The notes under the pieces are model-generated. The model ran no database searches and was not told the DNA's origin. It saw only the letters and a list, made by a program, of their open reading frames with translations. Below, piece after piece: positions 17,789 through 26,500 of a stretch of 32,220 nucleotides of DNA. Position numbers and translations under genes: made by a program. The first letter of the stretch is position 1; every line of letters starts with the position of its first letter. The stretch is from an uncultured Lachnospiraceae bacterium. Lineage in GTDB: Bacteria > Bacillota > Clostridia > Lachnospirales > Lachnospiraceae. Location of the stretch: assembly GCA_946616305.1 (NCBI GenBank), contig CAMOIV010000007.1, forward strand, positions 1 to 32,220. Direction: 5' to 3'.

Positions 17789-19918
17789 TTATTCTTTCCC
17801 TGATCCCTCGGGTCCGAAGTAGCAAAGTCCCAGCATGGTGATATCGTCAAACTGCGGAGCGGTTCCCACGAATTCGTCTACGCTTACCTTGACATTATGA
17901 AGTATCTTCTTAGGCTCGGCACCGGGTTCCTTATTCAGAGCCTTCAGCATCCTGTCCGTACCGTACAGCTCTTCATTGGCATTTGTAGCCTCCGGGACAC
18001 CGTCGGTATATACGTAGAGGGAATCTCCGGGATGGATCTCAAAGGTATGCTCCCTGAAGGGAAGACCCTCCATGGTGGCAACAGCGGGAGAATGCTTGTA
18101 TACCACAAGCTCATACTCTCCTCCTGCCCTGCGGATCACGGGATGCTCATGTCCCGCATTTGCAGCGATACCCTTACCTGTCTTAAGGTTGATTATAGCC
18201 AGCCATACCGTAACAAAAAGTCCTGCTTCGTTTCCTTCGCAAAGCTGATCGTTCACGTTGGACAGTATCTCGGCAGGTGAGAAATCCGAGCTTGCCTGAG
18301 TATGGTTCTTTATAAGTGTCTTTGCTATCACCATGAACAGTGCCGCCGGCACACCCTTTCCAGACACATCGGCCATGACAAGGGCCAGATGATCCTCATC
18401 CGCAAGGAAGAAGTCGTAGAAGTCTCCTCCCACCTCCTTTGCGGGATTCATGGTGGCATATATATCGAATTCCTTGCGATCCGGGAAGGCCGGGAAAACT
18501 CTGGGCAGCATGTCTGCCTGTATCTGGGTTGCCACGGAGAGCTCGGCTCCGATACGCTCCTTCTCTGCCGTAACCTCCTCTATGTTCCTCACATATGCCT
18601 TAAGGTCATCCTGCATGTCGTTGAATCTGAGAGCCAGCTGTCCTACCTCATCATTTGATTCAACGGGTATCTTCTGATTGAAGTTACCTTTTCCTATCGC
18701 CTGAACGTTCTTGGAGAGCTTCTGTATAGGACGTGTGATGGTGCCCGATACAGCGAAGGATATCATGATGACTATGATACCTATGATGGCGAAATAGATC
18801 ATGAACAGCCTGTATATACCGAAGAGCTTCTCCTGCATTCCCTGCTGGGAGATCTCTGTAAGCTCGTCACTCTCCGTCTTTGCCTTCTCGGCAGGAGCCG
18901 TAACCTCGGCGGTCTCTATGCTTGCACAGAATATCCATCCCGTCTCGGGCATCCTTGCGAAAGCCACATAGCAGTTGTCACCGTCATATGTGGTCTCCAC
19001 GATACCTGAATCCTGGGATGCCAGAGCATTTATAAGCTTTGAATCCAGGAAATGATCCGCAAGATCCGGATCGAAGTCCTCGTCGCTCATATCCTGATGA
19101 GCTATGAAATTCTGATCGGCATCAAGCACGAAGCACGATCCGGTCTCACCTATCTTAAGACTCATGATCTCGTCTATGATGCTGGTAAGGAGCATGTCGG
19201 ATGCCACAACTCCCGCAAGCTTTCCGTTCTTATCCCTGTAGCTCATGGCTGCCGTGATGCAGGTCCTGCCGTAGGAATCCAGGTATGTAGGCAGCCAGAC
19301 CAGTGTATCGGGATTCTCCATAGCCGCTATATACCAGTCTCTGGTTCTGGGATCGTAATCCTCATTGTATTTATTGGATCTGGAGTATCTGTATGAGATA
19401 CCGCTCTCGGTACCGATATAGATGTTATGCAGATTCTCATTATTCTCAAGGAAGGGGGCAAATGAATACTCACAGTTTGAGAGTATATTGACCTCATTCA
19501 TGACAGCTTCCGTCTCCCTGACGCCCTTTACCAGGAAATATTTCTGGCATGCCACATCCATCTCGGTCTCATCGGGCTTGGGGATGGGTTTACCCACAAA
19601 ATTATCACTGTTTTCATACAGGCTCTGCGTAAACTGTGTTGACTCCGTAACAACCCTGTTCATGGAGTAGAACTCGGCATTGGCAGCCTGCGCCTGTTTT
19701 ATGACCAGTCTTTCCAGATAGTCCTCCGCCTGCGACAGGAGGGAATCCTTGGCCACGGCCGATGCATTGACTCCCAGTGTGATGTTTGTCTGCTGGAACT
19801 CATCCACCATGGAATTCATGAAATAATAGGATGCTCCGAATACCACCAGAAGCGACCCCAGCGCCATGATTATGATAACCAGGAGAATCTTGATACTGAT
19901 CTTCATGTTCTTAAACAT
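17789..19918 (-). CDS. dCache-HAMP-SpoIIE/PP2C-type sensory serine phosphatase
   Basis: Two TM segments, YDPRTRDWYIAA dCache motif, TRPIQKLSKNVQAIGKGNFNQKIPV HAMP, ELSVATQIQADMLPR...VGGDFYDFF...MADVSGKGVPAALFM RsbU/SpoIIE phosphatase. Confidence 0.95.
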   Translation of the reverse strand: MFKNMKISIKILLVIIIMALGSLLVVFGASYYFMNSMVDEFQQTNITLGVNASAVAKDSLLSQAEDYLERLVIKQAQAANAEFYSMNRVVTESTQFTQSLYENSDNFVGKPIPKPDETEMDVACQKYFLVKGVRETEAVMNEVNILSNCEYSFAPFLENNENLHNIYIGTESGISYRYSRSNKYNEDYDPRTRDWYIAAMENPDTLVWLPTYLDSYGRTCITAAMSYRDKNGKLAGVVASDMLLTSIIDEIMSLKIGETGSCFVLDADQNFIAHQDMSDEDFDPDLADHFLDSKLINALASQDSGIVETTYDGDNCYVAFARMPETGWIFCASIETAEVTAPAEKAKTESDELTEISQQGMQEKLFGIYRLFMIYFAIIGIIVIMISFAVSGTITRPIQKLSKNVQAIGKGNFNQKIPVESNDEVGQLALRFNDMQDDLKAYVRNIEEVTAEKERIGAELSVATQIQADMLPRVFPAFPDRKEFDIYATMNPAKEVGGDFYDFFLADEDHLALVMADVSGKGVPAALFMVIAKTLIKNHTQASSDFSPAEILSNVNDQLCEGNEAGLFVTVWLAIINLKTGKGIAANAGHEHPVIRRAGGEYELVVYKHSPAVATMEGLPFREHTFEIHPGDSLYVYTDGVPEATNANEELYGTDRMLKALNKEPGAEPKKILHNVKVSVDEFVGTAPQFDDITMLGLCYFGPEGSGKE

Positions 19919-20864
19919 ATGCTACTCCTTTGTCAATGCTGTCTGTGCTTCGCGCAGATCTAAGTATGCTTTCAACCATATCGGAATAATCTATTCCCGC
20001 CAGGATCGCAGCCTTGGGTATCAGGCTCTTCTCCTTCAGTCCGGGCACTGCGTTGATCTCCAGAACATAGGGCAGACCGTCATCATCCGACACCATGAGG
20101 TCAACTCTGGCAAGCCCTCTGGCGTTGGTGACCATGCACACCCTCCTTGATATGTCCAGGATCTCATCATTGCACTCATCGGAAAGATCGCTGAACTTCA
20201 CCTCAAAATTACCTGTATTGAAGGTTATGAGCTTATTGCCCTTATCGTATTCATGATCCAGGTCTATGCCCTCCACTACCGGCAGAGCCTCAAACCTTCC
20301 GTCCTTTTCGTAAAATCCCACTGTAAAGAACCTGCCCTTTATATACCTCTCAAGAAAGATGGTATCATCGGACTCAAAGGCATCCATTATCCGCGGAATA
20401 TCAGCTTCGCTCTTTATAAGTGACATGCCGAAGCCTCTCCCTCTTGTAGGAGATTTGGCGACGAAGGGATAGCCGAATGCGGCATAGTCGTAATTCCCTT
20501 CGTCAAACTGCCGCCTTGTAAGGATCTCCCATTCGGGAGTTCTGATACCGCACCTGTCAAACAGCAGCTTGCAGAGTATCTTGTCATTTATCAGACAGGC
20601 CGAACGCATGTCGCTGCCGGTATAGGCTATGCCTTCATGCTCCAGCATGGCCTGAAAGGTTCCGTCTCCGTATCCCTTGCCCTGTACGCAAAGAAATACC
20701 ACATCGCAGCCTTTTTGCTTAAGCACGGATATTATATCCTTCTCGAACTCGATAAGCTCAACGGAGTACCCCCGGTTCTCAAGAGCTCTTGCTGCATCCC
20801 TCGCATTCAATATGGAAGCGGGACTCTCCTCCGGAGTGCCTCCGTAAACAACACCAACCTTCAT
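19911..20864 (-). CDS. D-alanine--D-alanine ligase-like ATP-grasp protein (divergent)
   Basis: MKVGVVYGGTPEE..., VLEINAVPGLKEKSLIPKAA; 8-bp overlap with phosphatase gene; 1 nt from the MFS stop. Confidence 0.85.
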   Translation of the reverse strand: MKVGVVYGGTPEESPASILNARDAARALENRGYSVELIEFEKDIISVLKQKGCDVVFLCVQGKGYGDGTFQAMLEHEGIAYTGSDMRSACLINDKILCKLLFDRCGIRTPEWEILTRRQFDEGNYDYAAFGYPFVAKSPTRGRGFGMSLIKSEADIPRIMDAFESDDTIFLERYIKGRFFTVGFYEKDGRFEALPVVEGIDLDHEYDKGNKLITFNTGNFEVKFSDLSDECNDEILDISRRVCMVTNARGLARVDLMVSDDDGLPYVLEINAVPGLKEKSLIPKAAILAGIDYSDMVESILRSARSTDSIDKGVAYV

Positions 20865-20865
20865 A

Positions 20866-22815
20866 TCAGTATAACTCCTTTCGTTTCACAGATCCGCCTA
20901 TGACAATGCTTGATGCCATAAATACCACCGCCATTATCGCAAAGGCTATGGCAAGAGCTCTTATGCCTGCCTGATAGCCAAGTATTATGACAGAGGCAAA
21001 TACAAACGGTCCGGTCATTTCCAGGATCTTCTTGACAAATGAAAGCACCGATAATGATTTGGAATCTCCCAGTTTCTTTATGGCAGGCAGTGACAGGAAG
21101 TAGTTGTTCTGTACTCCGAATCCTACACTGTCTGCGGTACCGAGTAATGCAGCCCCCAGGAAGGGAAGCAGCAGTCCTGCGCCAAGTCCCGGCAGGAAGA
21201 GACTGACTGAGATCAGTATGTTATATACAAAATTCAGGTTTTTCAATGCCTTGCCCTTGAATCTGGCAATAAGTACGGACAGGAAAGGTCCCGCATATAC
21301 TATAACGATACCGTAGAGCAGCTGAGCTCTACCCACATCGGTGACACTCCTTCCGATATCCTCAAAATACAGGGGCAGATAATAATTCTTGTATGATGCG
21401 GCTATGCTTGCCGGAGCTATCATGAGAAGTACGAATAGGACTGCCAGTACAGCCTGACCAACATTCATCCTGACCTGATCCGGATCATCCTTCTTTTCAG
21501 GCTTGGGCTCTGTACGAGGCATTATCGCATTCTCCATGCTTATGATGAATAAGGACGTGAGCACGGTCATCACGGCAGAGATCATGAATACAGTCTTATA
21601 TCCGAAAATGTCGGCAAGAATAGCTCCCAGAGAGGATCCGCAGTTCATACCGGCATAAAGTCCCGCATTGAGAAGGGCAAAGCCCAGCAGTCTCTCTCTG
21701 TCATCCTTTGTAAACAGCGAAAGATTCCTCAAGGTCATCCAGCAGAAGCCGTATCCGAGACCGACTATTGCCCTTGCAAGGATGAACATCACCAGATTGA
21801 CGGAAACAGCGGAAGCAAAGGTACCTGCCGCCACAAGCAGCAGTCCGGCTATGAAGGGCAGCTTCCATCCCTTCTTCTCAAGCAGCAGGGTCGTCAGGAA
21901 TATGGCTGCACAGGTAAGCAGCGTCTCTGCCGACTGGGGAAGTCCCGCAGCCGCAGCATCCGACATCCCCGGGAAGGGATTCATAAGTGATTTTGCCATG
22001 GTAGGGATAAAGGCTCCCGAAAGCCTTGATGAAAAATAGAATATAAAGGCTATCTGACGGATATAGTACAATGACGTCAGCATCTTATCGTTCGTTTCCA
22101 CTCTGTTATCGATATATGCGCTGCTCACCGCAACCTGAACCAGCCGTCTCGATATCACCCTGATCATCATCAGAACCATCTCAACGGAAAAGAACATGGA
22201 TGTTACAAGGACCGTCAGCAGGTTCAGTATTATGGCACGCAGCTGATCGTTCACAAATGATTTGTCAACGACAAAACGTATCTCCTTATCCTGCCTGAAC
22301 ACGTATGAATATACCGTATCCTCCATCTTCTGTCCTACCTTCGACTCATCCGATGAGTAGAGAACAGTGCCATCGGCATCGACTACGGATATCTCGGCTA
22401 TACCGTCAACCTGCAGCTCGGACAGTTTGTCATTAAGGTGCTCCTCATCGCACTGTTCGGCTATGGATATGTCTCTTCTTATGTTGGAATAGGTTTGATA
22501 GTTGAGTGTCTGATTCCTTACGGAAATGATCTCAAAGAAGAACGAGACCTGTATGATGATGAGCAGCGTAAGAAGCATGGCGTTTATATTGGCACTCTCC
22601 AGTTCCCCGTAGATGTTGAAAACAGGGCCCTTTGCATAGAAAGCAGCCAGAGCTATGCATGCTATGACAGTCAGTATGATAAGAACATTAAAGGGAACCG
22701 CCGTGTATTCCTTGGGCTCGTTTATGTTCAGTATTATGAGAAAAGCGGCAACCAGTACTATGGTCAGTACCGAACCGATAAAGAGATAAAGCCTTGTTTT
22801 TTTTGCACTATTCAC
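20866..22815 (-). CDS. MFS transporter with N-terminal extracytoplasmic sensor-like (Cache-like) region
   Basis: 649 aa; GTG start; N-terminal TMs, then a soluble segment ...EISVVDADGTVLYSSDESKVGQKMEDTVYSYVF..., then 12-TM MFS core. Confidence 0.8.
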   Translation of the reverse strand: MNSAKKTRLYLFIGSVLTIVLVAAFLIILNINEPKEYTAVPFNVLIILTVIACIALAAFYAKGPVFNIYGELESANINAMLLTLLIIIQVSFFFEIISVRNQTLNYQTYSNIRRDISIAEQCDEEHLNDKLSELQVDGIAEISVVDADGTVLYSSDESKVGQKMEDTVYSYVFRQDKEIRFVVDKSFVNDQLRAIILNLLTVLVTSMFFSVEMVLMMIRVISRRLVQVAVSSAYIDNRVETNDKMLTSLYYIRQIAFIFYFSSRLSGAFIPTMAKSLMNPFPGMSDAAAAGLPQSAETLLTCAAIFLTTLLLEKKGWKLPFIAGLLLVAAGTFASAVSVNLVMFILARAIVGLGYGFCWMTLRNLSLFTKDDRERLLGFALLNAGLYAGMNCGSSLGAILADIFGYKTVFMISAVMTVLTSLFIISMENAIMPRTEPKPEKKDDPDQVRMNVGQAVLAVLFVLLMIAPASIAASYKNYYLPLYFEDIGRSVTDVGRAQLLYGIVIVYAGPFLSVLIARFKGKALKNLNFVYNILISVSLFLPGLGAGLLLPFLGAALLGTADSVGFGVQNNYFLSLPAIKKLGDSKSLSVLSFVKKILEMTGPFVFASVIILGYQAGIRALAIAFAIMAVVFMASSIVIGGSVKRKELY

Positions 22816-22928
22816 CTTTTATACTTCCCATTCCTTATAAAGTATTATGACCTGTCTGTCGGATGGTCCGATCCGCATGTACCACGTATGGGCACACTCG
22901 TAGTTATTTTATAACAGTCATAAAAGGA

Positions 22929-22957
22929 AGTATACCAAATCTGAGGGTTTCAAACAA
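22929..22957 (-). promoter_or_regulatory. Predicted promoter of the MFS/Ddl-like/PP2C operon
   Basis: Minus strand TTGTTT - 17 bp - TATACT (-35 at 22952-22957, -10 at 22929-22934); -35 lies in the direct repeats. Confidence 0.4.
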
Positions 22958-22993
22958 GGTTTTAGACAAGGTTTCAGACAAGGTTTCAGGCCT
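22946..22993. repeat. Four 12-bp direct repeats (consensus GGTTTCAGACAA / TTGTCTGAAACC)
   Basis: + strand ggtttcaaacaa ggttttagacaa ggtttcagacaa ggtttcaggcct, exactly 12-bp spacing. Confidence 0.9.
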
Positions 22994-23003
22994 GCAGATA
23001 TAC

Positions 23004-23573
23004 TTAAAAACTCTCTATCCGAAAGACCGATGCCTTTGTTGCGTGAGCAGCCTCAAGCCCTACTTTGGAGTCTTCAAATATGACCGTATGATCCTCATCC
23101 ACGCCGAAATCCCTCATGGCAAGATAAAAGATCTCAGGATCGGGCTTAAAATGACTCACGTCCTCCTGGGCATATATCCTTTCTATATGATCATACAGTC
23201 CGAAATGCTTAAGAATGGCCTCAACATTGACCCTTGTGGCAGTTGTGGCCACTACCATGTGGTAGGTATCGTGACAGGAAAAGATAAAATCCTTAAGAGT
23301 CTGATTGACCTGTCCCATATCAAAGCACTTAAGATACATCTCCAGCTTCCTGTCATGTACTTTTTTAACGAGAGCCTGGTCGCCGCCTAAGACCTCCGGC
23401 AGAAAATCCCTGTAGTTCTTCCCGAAGCAGTGGTCTCTGTAGAATTCAAGGGTGAACTCAAGCCCAACCTCCTCCATGGCGATCCTGTATGACTCGTAAT
23501 TGATCATCAGGGTATCTATAAGGGTCCCGTCAAGATCAAATATCGCAAGTCTGTCCTTCATCTTATGGCTCAT
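23004..23573 (-). CDS. HAD-superfamily phosphatase (beta-phosphoglucomutase-like)
   Basis: FDLDGTLIDT, VATTAT, HFKPDPEIFYLAM, VIFEDSKVGLEAA; ATGA overlap with upstream gene. Confidence 0.93.
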   Translation of the reverse strand: MSHKMKDRLAIFDLDGTLIDTLMINYESYRIAMEEVGLEFTLEFYRDHCFGKNYRDFLPEVLGGDQALVKKVHDRKLEMYLKCFDMGQVNQTLKDFIFSCHDTYHMVVATTATRVNVEAILKHFGLYDHIERIYAQEDVSHFKPDPEIFYLAMRDFGVDEDHTVIFEDSKVGLEAAHATKASVFRIESF

Positions 23574-26500
23574 CCCTTCTCATCCGCGGAAATCCCCTCG
23601 ACGCCTTCCGATCTGCCGGCATCCTTGCCGGAATCCTTATCGTTGTCTACGGTTTTCCCGCTGTTATCTCCGGCATCCTTATCCTTGTCCTTGCCGGAAT
23701 CCTTATCGTTATCTACGGCTTTCCCATTGCTGTTTTCGGCATCCTGGCCGGCTTCTTTATCAACATCCCTGCCGTTTTCTCCGTTTTTATTGCTGCTATC
23801 ATCGGCATCCTTACCGGTACCCTTGCCGCTATCGGATGAAGGCTCCTCCGTATCCGGTCTGTTGATAGTCACTTCCGTAATGACCGTCTTGCCCTCAAGC
23901 TTTGCATTAAGCTTCTTTTCGGTCTCGATAAACTCCTCCGGGGTACCGAAGGATTCATATTCGTCAACATCAAATACCTTGATGGACAGCCCCTTCTTTA
24001 TGAGGACATTATATATGCCGCTCATGTAGAATTCATCATAGGGACAGTTCTTTATGTATTCCTTCGCTGCCTCAAGGAATTCTGCAGCATTTGAGAATCC
24101 GTAAGCGCCGGCGATGGCATGATCGCTTATCACCTTCTTCTCTGCTGTTTCCTTCGCATATCCGTTATCATCCGTCTTGACATAGCTGTACTTATCAAGA
24201 TCGGACTTGAATGTCAGCAATGTGCCGTCTGCACCGAAAGCTCCCGTATTATAGTAATCATACATTTTCTCGGATGTGAACAGGAGGTCACAGTCCATGA
24301 ATATGACGGGATTATCATTCTTTATGGTCTTAGCACCCTCCATGGCTGTAAGCAGAGCTCCCGGAAGCACCTTATCAAGCTGCACGATCTTTGCTGCCGG
24401 ATAGTATTCACGTATCCTCTTATCTATCTCATATTTTTCAACATGCTCTTTCAGCACGACAAAGACCATCCTGCCCACCTTTACATGGCCCAGAAGGGAA
24501 TCCACGGCCCATACGAAGAAGGGCTCTCCCGCCATCTTTATGAGCGGCTTGGGCATATCGTATCCGTCCTTTAAGAATCTGGTACCTGCTCCTGCCATGG
24601 GGAATACGATATTTATCCTTGCATTCTCCTTTTCCTTCTCTTTTAACCTCTTCTCCTCTTCGACGACCTTCTGTTCAAGCTTGTTCTTTCTCTTCTCGGA
24701 TCTGGCGGTTATCTTTGCTCTCGTTCTGTCAAGCAGCAGATAGAAGGTAGGCAGCAGGATTAGCGTCAGCAGAGTCGATGCACTCAGTCCGCCTACGAGC
24801 ACGCCTGCCATACCCTGCATCGCCATGGCATCCTTGGACCATCCAAGCGATACCGGTATCATGGCCATGACCGTAGTCATGGTCGTCATCAATATGGGAC
24901 GCAGTCTTCCGGATCCCGCATCCACCAATGCCTCTACGGTATCCATTCCTTTCTTCTGGTTCTGTATGGCCATGTCTATCAATATGATACCGTTATTGAC
25001 CACTATACCCGAGAGCATCAGTATACCCATGAGGGAGACCATCGAGATCTTGATGTTCATTATAAGAAGGAAAAGGATGGCTCCTATACCTGAAAACGGG
25101 ATACACAGCATTATGAGGATCGCATCGGCGATGGACTCAAACTGTACAGCCATGACAAAGAACACCAGGAATATGGCGATGAATATGGCCATTCCCAGGG
25201 CGGAGAACTCCTCTTCCATCATCTTGGACACAGTATCATCCAGGAAGCCCACATCCGGATCCATCTCCATATCGTCTATCTTTTCGTGGAGCTTCTCGGC
25301 TACCTCATCCCTGGTGGCGGCCGTCATTGTCGCCTTGACAAAATCCACATACAGACCGTCCTGCCTGTATACAGCCTGAGGCGCCGACACGAACTTAACA
25401 CTTCCGACTTCACTCAGCGGGACGGAAACACCCTTCGAGTTTGTAAAAGTCATAGAGGCAACGTCGCTGACATCCTTGAAATAATCCTCGGGGTATCTGA
25501 CGTTCACCTCATACTTCTTATTGTCTATGGTCACCTCACAGGCCTTCTTACCTGACATATTCGCATATACAAGACCTGCAAGCTGCTGCGGAGAGAAGCC
25601 TCTGGCAGTGGCCAGCACGGGATCGATCTCCACCATGGCCTTGGTTCCCGTTTCATTGTAATTGGAATTTGCATACAGAACCCCGTCGGTATCCTCCATG
25701 ATCTCTATGATCTTGTTGGAGGTTTCTTTGAGCTTGTCCAGATCTGCACTGGTGATATCAAATTCCTCGGTACTCACTGCAGACATGGATCCCATTCCCA
25801 TGGTGGATCCCGTCGATACATTGATCTCGCATATGTTGGAAAACCCTTTCAGTTTTTCATTCCACTCATCAACCAGCTGCTGAGTGGTATATGAAGAGTC
25901 CTCCTTTTTATAGGCACTGATCGTGGCAAGGGAATCCGATCTATCCTCTATCGTGGAGAAGCTCTTGACATCATCGTACCCTTTTACAAACTCTTCTACC
26001 TGTCTGACGGTACCGTCCATTGCTTCAAGAGAAAGATTGGGTCTGAATGTTATGGAGATATTGGCTATGCCTTCATCAGTTCCGCTGAAAAGCTCAGTCT
26101 TAAGGAAGGTTGCCAGATAACCGGTGAATACAAGCAGAGCGATGGCCACTACAAATACTGTTTTCTTCCATTTCAGCGCGAAACGGAGTACTTTCCTGTA
26201 AACCTTGGATAATTTCTTGAGTATCCTGTTAGTGATGATCTCACGCTTCTCTACGGGTTTATATATGGAAAAGCATAACGGTATCAAGGTAATGGCGGAT
26301 ATCAGGGATGACAGCAAGGCAAAGATGATGGTGGAGCCCAAAGGCTTAAACATCTGACCTGACAACCCCTTCATGACGGCAAGAGGAAGATAAACGACCA
26401 TAGTGGTAAGAGTCGAGCCTATTACCGCATTTATGACTATAGTGGTACCCTCGTATGCCGCCTCTTTAAAAGACAGTCCCGCCTGGTGCCGCCTGAAACA

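Noticed and set aside
22946-22993. Direct repeats as a CRISPR array
   Set aside because: 12-bp units are contiguous with no spacers and sit next to a promoter; not CRISPR.
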